From assembly GCA_902766325.1 (NCBI GenBank), contig CACXDF010000137.1, forward strand, positions 1 through 6,009: a DNA stretch of 6,009 bases, in the 5' to 3' direction. A program made the translations under genes and the position numbers. Shown here piece after piece: positions 1 through 5,902 of the stretch. Every line of letters starts with the position of its first letter. Position 1 is the stretch's first letter. Source of the DNA: an uncultured Eubacteriales bacterium. Its GTDB lineage: Bacteria; Bacillota; Clostridia; Christensenellales; DTU072. The notes beneath the pieces were generated by a model. The model saw only the letters and a program-made list of their open reading frames with translations, was not told where the DNA came from and made no database searches.

Positions 1-462
1 CAGGATGAAAACGGTCAATTCGATTTCGGCACTATCTATAATCATATCGGTGTTTACGGCACGATTATATTCGTGATCGTTGCCTTTTTGATGTCGATCG
101 TGCTCTTTATCATGAATCTCGTTCGCATTTTTACGTACACTTCGAGAAGAATACACGGCACCACTTTCTTCGCAATGTTTATTTCTCTCCTCGCGATGAT
201 ATGTCCGGCGCTCGCCTCCTGCGAAGGTACGGCTCTCGGCACTTCTTTTGCCAATTACTTTACCGGTTTAAACGGAACGAACACCTTTATCGGGAATAAA
301 TCGGTGACCACAGGATTGACCATTACCTTCATTCTGCCTGCGGCGCTCTGTTTGGTCATGCTTATCTTACCGCTTCTTTTCAAGAACCGCTACAAGAAGT
401 TACCGACCCGTCTGCCGAAAGGAAACAAAATACACGACCCCTTTACCAGGGACAAGAAATAA
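1..462 (+). CDS. C-terminal part of an unrecognised multi-pass membrane protein (5' end outside window)
   Basis: The reading frame is open from the first base of the window and ends in TAA at 460-462, so 153 residues of a longer protein are visible. Three hydrophobic stretches can be seen at visible residues about 17-40, 54-73 and 102-127. Basic clusters follow the first (VRIFTYTSRR) and third (KNRYKKLPTR), so by the positive-inside rule the C-terminus is cytoplasmic and the roughly 30-residue loop between helices 2 and 3, which is rich in Gly, Asn and Thr, faces outside. I do not recognise a family and see no catalytic motif. An internal GTG at 73 could be taken as a start, but it falls inside the first helix and has no ribosome binding site, so a partial gene entering from the left is preferred. 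It lies 15 bp upstream of cysE on the same strand and is probably cotranscribed with it. Confidence 0.75.
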   Translation, partial: QDENGQFDFGTIYNHIGVYGTIIFVIVAFLMSIVLFIMNLVRIFTYTSRRIHGTTFFAMFISLLAMICPALASCEGTALGTSFANYFTGLNGTNTFIGNKSVTTGLTITFILPAALCLVMLILPLLFKNRYKKLPTRLPKGNKIHDPFTRDKK

Positions 463-477
463 CGGAAAAAAATATAT

Positions 478-1152
478 ATGTTCGATACTTTTAAAGCCGA
501 CCTGAACGCCGCGCTGGAAAACGACCCCGCGGCCAAAAGCAAGGCGGAAATCATTTTTACATACGGCGGCTTTCGCGCGTTACGCAGCTATCGGCGTGCC
601 CATTGGTTCTATACGCACAAAATGCCTTTCATTTCCTACCTTATCACGGCGCGGGCGCGTCGGTGGTACGGCGTAGACATCCATCCCGCGGCCAAGATCG
701 GAAAAGGCGTCTTTATCGACCACGGCGTAGGTCTTGTCATCGGAGAAACGACGGAGATCGGCGATAACGTTACCATCTATCAGGGCGTCACTTTGGGCGG
801 TACGGGTAAGGACGTAGGCAAACGTCACCCCACCATCGGCAATCACGTTATGATCAGCTCCGGCGCGAAGGTCCTCGGTCCCGTTGTCATCGGCGACTAC
901 ACCAAAATAGGCGCCGGGAGCGTCGTTTTAAAAAACGTCCCCTCTCATTGCACGGTCGTAGGCGTACCCGGACGCGTAGTAAGAATGCACGGCGAAAAAT
1001 ACAAAGACCTCGACCAAAAATTGCCCGACCCCGTTTTGGACGAATTCGTACGTATCAACGAACGTCTGAAACAGATCGAAAAAGAATTAAATATCAAAAA
1101 CAGTTGCACCGAATTGATAGAGCAACAAAACGTCAATAAGGAAGAAGAGTAA
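478..1152 (+). CDS. cysE: Serine O-acetyltransferase
   Basis: This cytoplasmic enzyme transfers acetyl from acetyl-CoA to L-serine, making O-acetylserine, the committed step of cysteine synthesis. The 224-residue protein is the short Bacillus-type form, without the long N-terminal helical extension of the 273-residue E. coli enzyme. A small helical region (about 1-60) leads into a left-handed beta-helix of hexapeptide repeats (about 66-165), with the family blocks VDIHPAAKIG, FIDHGVGLVIGET, VTLGGTGK and VVGVPGRVV. The catalytic dyad is D67 and H82, and H117 sits in GKRHP. The spacings of 15 and 35 residues match E. coli D143, H158 and H193. The tail (about 183-224) is charged and probably coiled-coil. 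It ends in Glu residues, not the terminal Ile that docks into CysK in several bacteria, so that complex is not evident here. The ATG at 478 has only a weak GGA-type binding site, but homology begins right there. The next gene starts at the base after the stop codon. Confidence 0.95.
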   Translation: MFDTFKADLNAALENDPAAKSKAEIIFTYGGFRALRSYRRAHWFYTHKMPFISYLITARARRWYGVDIHPAAKIGKGVFIDHGVGLVIGETTEIGDNVTIYQGVTLGGTGKDVGKRHPTIGNHVMISSGAKVLGPVVIGDYTKIGAGSVVLKNVPSHCTVVGVPGRVVRMHGEKYKDLDQKLPDPVLDEFVRINERLKQIEKELNIKNSCTELIEQQNVNKEEE

Positions 1153-2547
1153 ATGTTAAAAGTCTACAACACGCTCACCAGAAAGAAAGAAGATTTCGTA
1201 CCCATCGACGAAAAATGCGTCCGTATGTATTCTTGCGGACCCACCGTATACAGTTACGCCCATATCGGGAACTTGCGCACGTACGTTTTTATGGACCTCA
1301 TCAGAAGAGTCTTAAGGTACGACGGATATAAGATCAAAGGCGTTATGAATATCACCGACGTTGGCCATCTCCTCTCCGACGGAGACGAAGGGGAAGACAA
1401 GATGGCGAAAGCCGCGCGCGAACAAAAGAAAACGCCGTGGGAGATCGCCGCTTATTATACGGACGTCTTTTTTAAGGATATCGACGCTCTGAACATCGGC
1501 CGCCCCGAAATCATCGCAAAAGCGACCGAACATATCCCCGAAATGATCGAATTCGTACAAGCCCTGCAAGAAAAAGGCTATGCCTACGAGATCACCGACG
1601 GTATTTATTACGACATCGGCAAATTCCCGTCCTACGGAAAGTTATCCGGACAGGTCCTCGATGAAAAAGAAGCGGGCGCCCGCGTCGAAGAAAACAGCGA
1701 AAAGCGTCATCCGGCGGACTTCGCTCTTTGGAAAAAAGCGGACAAAAATCACATTATGCAATGGCCGAGTCCGTGGGGAATGGGTTTTCCCGGCTGGCAC
1801 ATCGAGTGCTCCGCTATGAGCAGAAAATATTTGGGCGAGACGTTCGATATCCACTCCGGTGGCATCGACGCGGTACCGGTGCACCACGAAAACGAGATCG
1901 CGCAGAACGAAGCCCGCGCCGGAAAGAAAACGGTCAACTATTGGATGCACGGCGAATTCATGATGGTAGACGGCGGCAAAATGAGCAAGAGTCTCGGCAA
2001 CGTCTACACCATCGCGCAACTCCGCGATATGGGATACGATCCCCTCGACTTCCGCTTTTTCTGCCTTAACGCGCACTATCGCAAGAAGCTGAACTTCACT
2101 TTCGAGGGCATGACGGCGGCAAAAACCAGTCGAGAAAGGATCATGGCCACTTTGTATCAACATAAGGTCTCTCCCGTCAAGACGGACGAAACCGTGCTGA
2201 ACGACTATAAAAACAAGTTCAGCGAGGCTATCAACGACGATCTGAACATTCCGCTCGCGCTCGGCGTTCTCTTCAATATGCTGAAAGAGCCGAAGAGCAA
2301 AGACGTCTACGAATTGGCGCTTCAATTCGATAAGGTGTTCGGCTTGAGCTTCGATAAGGCGACCGCGCCCAAACAGGACGCGCCGAAAGACGATATTCCG
2401 CAAGAAGTACTCGACCTCGTACAAAAGAGAGCCGACGCCAAAAAGGCGAAGGACTTTGCGTTGGCGGACGCCATCCGCGGACAAATAGCGGAACTCGGTT
2501 ATATAGTCAAGGACACCAGAGAAGGCGCAGTCGTTACCAAACAATAG
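1153..2547 (+). CDS. cysS: Cysteinyl-tRNA synthetase
   Basis: This class I aminoacyl-tRNA synthetase charges tRNA-Cys with cysteine in the cytoplasm. The 464 residues compare with 461 in E. coli. The catalytic Rossmann fold carries the HIGH-type motif HIGN at residues 37-40 and KMSKS at 276-280. The four zinc ligands that give cysteine specificity are all present: C28 (SCGPTVY), C219 (WHIECSAMS), H244 and E248 (VHHENEIAQ). The DALR-type helical domain and C-terminal anticodon-binding region follow (about 310-464), including the usual [13 protein letters not shown] segment. The loop before the zinc histidine reads [10 protein letters not shown], not the more common GGxDLxFPHH, which suggests a divergent clostridial-type branch. 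The ATG directly abuts the cysE stop, with the purine-rich ribosome binding site AAGGAAG inside the last cysE codons, so the two are probably translationally coupled. A cysE-cysS order is well known in Bacillota. No T-box leader is possible at this junction. Confidence 0.97.
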   Translation: MLKVYNTLTRKKEDFVPIDEKCVRMYSCGPTVYSYAHIGNLRTYVFMDLIRRVLRYDGYKIKGVMNITDVGHLLSDGDEGEDKMAKAAREQKKTPWEIAAYYTDVFFKDIDALNIGRPEIIAKATEHIPEMIEFVQALQEKGYAYEITDGIYYDIGKFPSYGKLSGQVLDEKEAGARVEENSEKRHPADFALWKKADKNHIMQWPSPWGMGFPGWHIECSAMSRKYLGETFDIHSGGIDAVPVHHENEIAQNEARAGKKTVNYWMHGEFMMVDGGKMSKSLGNVYTIAQLRDMGYDPLDFRFFCLNAHYRKKLNFTFEGMTAAKTSRERIMATLYQHKVSPVKTDETVLNDYKNKFSEAINDDLNIPLALGVLFNMLKEPKSKDVYELALQFDKVFGLSFDKATAPKQDAPKDDIPQEVLDLVQKRADAKKAKDFALADAIRGQIAELGYIVKDTREGAVVTKQ

Positions 2548-2556
2548 GAGAAAAAA

Positions 2557-2763
2557 ATGAAACGGATCTACAAAATCGAAGAAGGGAAAAAAGTTTGCGG
2601 CGTATGCGGAGGACTTGCCGAATATTTTGATATCGACCCCACTTTGGTACGCGTCGTATGGCTTCTTGCCGTACTCGGCGCCGGCGTCGGCTTGATCGCC
2701 TATTTCGTTTGCGCCATCGTCTTCCCGAAAAAATCGGAAGTTATTAAAGACGAGAATAAATAA
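2557..2763 (+). CDS. Small PspC-domain membrane protein
   Basis: This 68-residue protein consists almost entirely of one PspC domain. The N-terminal part has the hallmark [11 protein letters not shown] (residues 14-24) followed by [11 protein letters not shown], then one hydrophobic membrane helix (about 31-54) and a short charged tail. In enterobacteria PspC belongs to the phage-shock envelope-stress response. In Bacillota, small stand-alone PspC proteins like this are common, and their function is mostly inferred as membrane-stress related. No PspA or other Psp gene is visible nearby, so a link to that response is inference only. The start is well supported: AGGAG (2546-2550) overlaps the cysS TAG stop and lies 6 bases before the ATG. 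It is the last gene of the left operon, directly before the terminator. Confidence 0.9.
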   Translation: MKRIYKIEEGKKVCGVCGGLAEYFDIDPTLVRVVWLLAVLGAGVGLIAYFVCAIVFPKKSEVIKDENK

Positions 2764-2779
2764 TTATTTTTACAACAAA

Positions 2780-2818
2780 AAGAAAAAGACGGAACAATGT
2801 GCGTTCCGTCTTTTTCTT
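2780..2818. terminator. Bidirectional intrinsic terminator
   Basis: A perfect 16-bp inverted repeat (2780-2795 with 2803-2818) encloses a 7-base loop (2796-2802). The core of the stem is GACGGAAC/GTTCCGTC. Runs of A precede it and runs of T follow it, so on either strand the transcript has a stable hairpin ending in a U-rich tract. It lies in the 72-bp gap between two convergent genes, 17 bp after the PspC-gene stop and 18 bp beyond the isomerase-gene stop, and should end transcription from both sides. Confidence 0.92.
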
Positions 2819-2835
2819 ATCGTTAAATAAGCGCT

Positions 2836-3654
2836 TTAAACAAATTCTCTTAAATAAGAAATCGCGGCCTGCAAGGCGGGGATATTGTCTTCTTTCCCTT
2901 CGAACTCCACCGATACGAAGCCGTCGTAACCGGCTTCTTTCAGGCGCGCAAGACAGTCCTTGACCGGAACGATACCCTTTCCGATGATCGTACCGAGCAA
3001 ATAATGTCCGTCGCTCGCCTTAAAGTAATTCGGTTTGAAAGTATCGCTCCGCAAAAAGTCTTTGGCGTGGACGTGAACAGCGTAGGGCGCGGCGACCGTC
3101 ACCGAAGAAAGGGGCTCAGCGCCGACGCAAAGGAAGTTACCCACGTCGCAAAGCCAGCGATAGTTTTCGTTCCCGACCTTGTCGATCAGATATTTTACGC
3201 GTTCGGGCGCTTGAAAAATAAAACCGTGGTTTTCGGTACAGGTACGGATCCCTTTCGTTTTGGCGTACTCTGTGACTTCCTTAATATAAGGCGCCATCTT
3301 ATCGGCGGCTGCCTGCCACGAACGGGTGGGCGCAAGCGCATAGCAAACGTCGTGACGCATCACGGACACTCCGAGCGCGGCGGCGATATCGACTTGCTTT
3401 TTCAGATTTTTTACCGTCTTTTTCGGGAAAAATCGAACAAAATTAGCTCCGACGCTATAACATACGATGGGTAGACCGATCGAGTTGCAATAAGCGCGGA
3501 TCCTTTTTGCCGTCTCGATATTGTTCGGCTGTAATTCGGTAAATTCTATTCCATCGTAACCCATTTCTTTAGCGAGACGGCAGATATCTTCGTAACCGCA
3601 ACCGGTTTTTCTTTGATAAGCGGAAAAACTGTAAGAAGAAACACTGATCTTCAT
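2836..3654 (-). CDS. Sugar phosphate isomerase/epimerase-like TIM-barrel protein (xylose isomerase-like/AP endonuclease 2 superfamily)
   Basis: The 272-residue protein begins with MKISVSSYSF and has the block MGYDGIEFTE (31-40) typical of this superfamily. The divalent-metal ligands of the D-tagatose 3-epimerase/IolE-type active site are all recognisable: E141 in TENHG, D170 in LCDVGN, H196 in VHVHAKD, and E250 in SVEFEG. The D-to-H spacing of 26 equals that of D-tagatose 3-epimerase (D185/H211). The segment GKGIVPVKDCLARLKEAGYDG (225-245) is the usual run-in to the last strand. The fold therefore appears complete and catalytic, probably isomerising, epimerising or dehydrating a sugar, inositol or keto-sugar derivative. 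Substrate cannot be read from sequence. The ATG at 3654 is preceded 11 bases upstream by AAGGAG (3666-3671), which overlaps the stop codon of the upstream aldolase-like gene. With a 15-bp gap, this is the second gene of a two-gene operon, so the two products probably act on the same pathway. Confidence 0.88.
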   Translation of the reverse strand: MKISVSSYSFSAYQRKTGCGYEDICRLAKEMGYDGIEFTELQPNNIETAKRIRAYCNSIGLPIVCYSVGANFVRFFPKKTVKNLKKQVDIAAALGVSVMRHDVCYALAPTRSWQAAADKMAPYIKEVTEYAKTKGIRTCTENHGFIFQAPERVKYLIDKVGNENYRWLCDVGNFLCVGAEPLSSVTVAAPYAVHVHAKDFLRSDTFKPNYFKASDGHYLLGTIIGKGIVPVKDCLARLKEAGYDGFVSVEFEGKEDNIPALQAAISYLREFV

Positions 3655-3669
3655 GGTAAAATAAACTCC

Positions 3670-4659
3670 TTATTGTTCTTTACGAACCAACTTGCATTCG
3701 ATGTCTGAAATTTTATCGAGGAGAAACGCCTCTTTGATGTGGTTACCGTCGCGGACAATACTTTTTTCGTCCACCGTACAACCGCGCAATTTTAAATAAT
3801 ACAGCGCCCGTTCGACGTCTCTCGTTTTAAAGCAAACGCACCCGATCCCCTTTCGCTTGCCCGAGCATTCGACCTCGAGACCGGCGTCGGAGCGCATACC
3901 GATCGACAACGGCGCGCCGCTGAACTTACTGATCGTACTCATGGCGGCGGACGCCTCTTTACCTTCGGCGTAAAGGGTGAAAGAATCCAATTCCAGATCC
4001 ATAACGGTATTGACGACTTCTTTTGCCTTACGGGTAACGCTGTCAAAACGGTCCTCTTTCAGATCTTCTGCCGTAGCGACGAAAGTACCGCCGCAACAAA
4101 GGACCTTATTATAGTCGAGATAAGAACGTAAATTATCAAGATTAATACCGCCGGTAGGTACGAATCGCAAAAACGGATATGGCCCGGACAAAGCTCGAAG
4201 CATCGAAAGTCCGCCCATTTGTTCGCAGGGGAAGAAATTACAGACCCGAAGTCCCCTCTCGAAAAGTCTGTCGAGGTCGCTCGGATTACTGCAACCGGGG
4301 AAAATAGGCAACCCGATCTCTATGGCGCGATCGACTACTTTCGGATTGAAACCCGGGGTTACGATAAACTTAGCTCCGGCATTTTGAGCGCGGGCGATCT
4401 GATCGGCGGTAAGTACCGTTCCCGCGCCTACAGTTACGTTGGGGCACTTTCCGGAGATGATGCGAATGACTTCTTCCGTCACGCTGCTGCGATATGTTAT
4501 TTCCACCACGTCAACGTGGGCGGCGGTCAATGCGCCGACAAGCGGAAGAGCGTCCGTAACGTCTTCTACGGTGACGATCGGGATGAATCCGCATTGCTCG
4601 AACTTACGTATAAGAGACTCGTAATTGGCGTTATATTTCGGGTTGTAAGTGGTAAGCAT
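3670..4659 (-). CDS. KDPG/KHG aldolase-fold protein lacking the Schiff-base lysine, with C-terminal extra domain
   Basis: Residues about 12-215 are a KDPG/KHG aldolase (Eda) TIM barrel. Known E. coli Eda active-site residues map with a constant +8 offset: E45 to E53 (VEIT), R49 to R57, T73 to T81 (GAGTVL), P94 to P102 (TPG), F135 to F143, S184 to T192. K133, the lysine forming the Schiff base with pyruvate, maps to N141 (VCNFFPCE; codon AAT at 4237-4239). Ordinary class I aldolase activity is therefore doubtful. Residues about 222-327 form a second module ending CKLVRKEQ. It resembles the VOC/glyoxalase-like C-terminal domain I recall in some clostridial Eda-type proteins, but the His-containing segments expected there are replaced (FTLYA, GCVCFKT). 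The start is set at the ATG at 4659, giving 329 residues, because AGAGGGG (4666-4672) lies 6 bases upstream. A TTG start at 4722 would overlap the -35 box. The likely role is in sugar-acid or keto-deoxy-sugar metabolism with the downstream isomerase-like protein; the actual reaction is unknown. Confidence 0.85.
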   Translation of the reverse strand: MLTTYNPKYNANYESLIRKFEQCGFIPIVTVEDVTDALPLVGALTAAHVDVVEITYRSSVTEEVIRIISGKCPNVTVGAGTVLTADQIARAQNAGAKFIVTPGFNPKVVDRAIEIGLPIFPGCSNPSDLDRLFERGLRVCNFFPCEQMGGLSMLRALSGPYPFLRFVPTGGINLDNLRSYLDYNKVLCCGGTFVATAEDLKEDRFDSVTRKAKEVVNTVMDLELDSFTLYAEGKEASAAMSTISKFSGAPLSIGMRSDAGLEVECSGKRKGIGCVCFKTRDVERALYYLKLRGCTVDEKSIVRDGNHIKEAFLLDKISDIECKLVRKEQ

Positions 4660-4665
4660 CGGATT

Positions 4666-4672
4666 CCCCTCT
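4666..4672 (-). promoter_or_regulatory. Ribosome binding site fixing the start of the aldolase-like gene
   Basis: On the minus strand this reads AGAGGGG, 6 bases before the ATG at 4659-4657. It decides between that ATG and the longer TTG-initiated reading at 4722, which would begin inside the promoter. Confidence 0.8.
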
Positions 4673-4693
4673 ATTGATTGTTTCGATGTCTTT

Positions 4694-4722
4694 ATTGTAG
4701 CACATAAGACGCAGAAAAGCAA
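4694..4722 (-). promoter_or_regulatory. Sigma-A type promoter of the aldolase-like/isomerase-like operon
   Basis: Reading the minus strand, TTGCTT (4722-4717) is separated by exactly 17 bp from TACAAT (4699-4694). The -10 box is preceded by TGC, giving the extended -10 form TGCTACAAT. Transcription would start near 4687, leaving a leader of about 28 bases, too short for a riboswitch. One arm of a spaced inverted repeat (CAATACCG, 4720-4727) overlaps the upstream edge of the -35 box and might be an operator half-site; that is inference. Confidence 0.75.
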
Positions 4723-4882
4723 TACCGCATTTTACCGGGAAAGAGCGCTTTTTGCGACGCCTCGCGTCGTGCGGTCGGTATTGATTATTATATGCGCGCA
4801 TGCTACCGTATTATTATATTCTATAATATGAGATTATGTTGTTTTATGAATATTTTCGACCGTAAAAGTTTTACCGACTGCC

Positions 4883-4903
4883 TTACGCTCCCAAACAGCG
4901 TAA
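4883..4903. repeat. Short inverted repeat (7-bp stem, 7-base loop)
   Basis: TTACGCT at 4883-4889 and AGCGTAA at 4897-4903 are exact reverse complements around the loop CCCAAAC. There is no T tract after it on either strand, so it is not an intrinsic terminator. Its role is unknown; chance occurrence cannot be excluded. Confidence 0.4.
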
Positions 4904-5000
4904 AGCGGCGCGCTCGCGTCTAAAGACGGCGCTATATACAGTCCGACCGGAATTTAAGGACGAAAAATATACTTCGTTTGTCTTTTTTTGTCAATATCGT

Positions 5001-5033
5001 TTGCAATCCTTTTTTTCGTTGTGTTATTATAAT
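5001..5033 (+). promoter_or_regulatory. Likely sigma-A type promoter of nfnAB
   Basis: TTGCAA (5001-5006) is followed after 18 bp by TATTAT (5025-5030), which is preceded by TGT to give an extended -10 element. An overlapping perfect TATAAT lies at 5028-5033, but would put the -35 box 21 bp away. Either reading places the transcription start near 5037-5040, leaving a leader of about 26-29 bases. The match is good but there are two possible -10 registers. Confidence 0.65.
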
Positions 5034-5065
5034 ACTTAATCAATTCTTTAAAAAGGAAGCTGAAG

Positions 5066-5902
5066 ATGTACAAGATCATTTCTAAAAGAGTACTTGCGCC
5101 GAACGTGAACGAATACACGATCGAAGCGCCGAAAGTGGCTCGCAACGCCCGTCCGGGACAGTTTATTATTCTGCGCGTGGACGAAGAAGGCGAACGCGTG
5201 CCGTTCACTATCTGCGATATGGACAAAGAAAAAGGGACCATCACCATCCTCGTTCAGACCGTCGGATCCACCACCTATAAGCTCTCTCTTCTGAAAGAAG
5301 GCGACTCTATAGCCGACTTTGTCGGACCTTTGGGCAACGCGACCGACCTGTCCGCATACGAAGACATCATTCTTGTCGCCGGCGGTATCGGAAGCGCCGT
5401 CGTTTATCCTCAGGCAAAATACCTCGCTTCTATCGGAAAGAAAGCCACTGTCATCCTCGGCGCGCGCAACGAAAGTCTGCTGATGTACGTAGAAGAATAT
5501 AAAAAATGCGGCGTTAACCTCTGCATTATGACGGACGACGGCTCCTGCGGAGAAAAAGGCTTCGTCACTCAGAAGTTACAGGCCATTCTCGAAGAAAAGA
5601 AATGCGACGTCGTTATGGCGGTAGGCCCGCTCATGATGATGAAAGCCGTTTGCGAAGTCACGAGACCCTTCGGCGTGCACACCATCGTCTCTCTTAACAG
5701 CGTTATGGTAGACGGCACGGGTATGTGCGGATGCTGTCGCGTAACGGTCGGCGGAGAAACGAAGTACGCCTGCGTCGACGGACCGGAATTCGACGGACAC
5801 TTAGTCGACTTTGCCGAAGCGGCGGCGCGTTCGGCTTTTTATAAAGAAAAAGAACAAGCGCACTATTGCAACCTGCGCGGAACTGTTGAAGGGGGCAAAT
5901 AA
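5066..5902 (+). CDS. nfnA: NADH-dependent reduced ferredoxin:NADP+ oxidoreductase, FAD/NAD-binding subunit A (NfnA)
   Basis: This is the small subunit of the cytoplasmic NfnAB flavin-based bifurcating transhydrogenase, which couples NADH and reduced ferredoxin oxidation to NADP+ reduction. The 278 residues follow the ferredoxin-NADP reductase/PyrK layout. A beta-barrel FAD domain carries RVPFTICD (44-51). The NAD-binding domain has VAGGIGSAVVYPQ (104-116), TDDGS (157-161) and AVGPLMMM (185-192). The C-terminal cluster region is VDGTGMCGCCRV (215-226) and YACVDGPEFDGH (234-245). C221, C224 and C236 are the expected [2Fe-2S] cysteines and D216 the probable fourth ligand, since NfnAB structures report three Cys and one Asp. 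C223 is an extra cysteine where I recall glycine in most relatives. PyrK is the alternative, but its cluster motif differs and the overlapping downstream gene is NfnB-like. The start has AAGGAAG (5053-5059) 6 bases upstream. The stop shares one base with the next ATG (TAATG). Confidence 0.92.
   Translation: MYKIISKRVLAPNVNEYTIEAPKVARNARPGQFIILRVDEEGERVPFTICDMDKEKGTITILVQTVGSTTYKLSLLKEGDSIADFVGPLGNATDLSAYEDIILVAGGIGSAVVYPQAKYLASIGKKATVILGARNESLLMYVEEYKKCGVNLCIMTDDGSCGEKGFVTQKLQAILEEKKCDVVMAVGPLMMMKAVCEVTRPFGVHTIVSLNSVMVDGTGMCGCCRVTVGGETKYACVDGPEFDGHLVDFAEAAARSAFYKEKEQAHYCNLRGTVEGGK

Larger units (their letters stand above)
4660..5065. other. 406-bp divergent intergenic region with two promoters and several inverted repeats
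   Basis: This gap separates the minus-strand aldolase/isomerase operon from plus-strand nfnA. Its ends hold the two promoters listed separately. Between them (about 4730-5000) I find no credible coding region. It contains several short symmetric elements: a CGACGC/GCGTCG hairpin around 4755-4768, the palindrome ATGCGCGCAT at 4792-4801, GTAAAA-G-TTTTAC at 4862-4874, and a 7-bp stem (4883-4889 with 4897-4903). A G+C-rich island (about 4880-4930) sits between A+T-rich flanks. None of the hairpins is followed by a T tract, so they are not terminators. A regulatory role or a small RNA is possible but unproven. Confidence 0.6.

Noticed and set aside
1642..2544. 300-codon open frame on the minus strand opposite cysS
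   Set aside because: It lies wholly inside cysS, whose zinc ligands, HIGH and KMSKS motifs are all intact. It has no ribosome binding site or recognisable domain and is a by-product of the codon bias of the real gene.
4219..4677. 152-codon plus-strand open frame opposite the aldolase-like gene
   Set aside because: It is antisense to a domain whose active-site pattern aligns without gaps to Eda, and it has no start signals of its own.
4660..4722. 21-residue N-terminal extension of the aldolase-like protein from a TTG at 4722
   Set aside because: It would start inside the -35 box, has no ribosome binding site, and adds residues with no counterpart in Eda. The ATG at 4659 has a good site 6 bases upstream.
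4754..4769. CGACGC/GCGTCG hairpin as a possible terminator
   Set aside because: Neither strand has a T tract after the stem, and there is no gene end nearby for it to serve.
4828..4923. 31-codon plus-strand open frame starting MRLCCF in the intergenic region
   Set aside because: There is no Shine-Dalgarno sequence, the composition is arbitrary, and it runs straight through the hairpin-rich island. The preceding TATAAT has no -35 partner.
4954..5247. 97-codon minus-strand open frame spanning the nfnA start
   Set aside because: It overlaps the nfnA promoter and coding start, and its tail is low-complexity Lys/Asn-rich translation of the T-rich leader.
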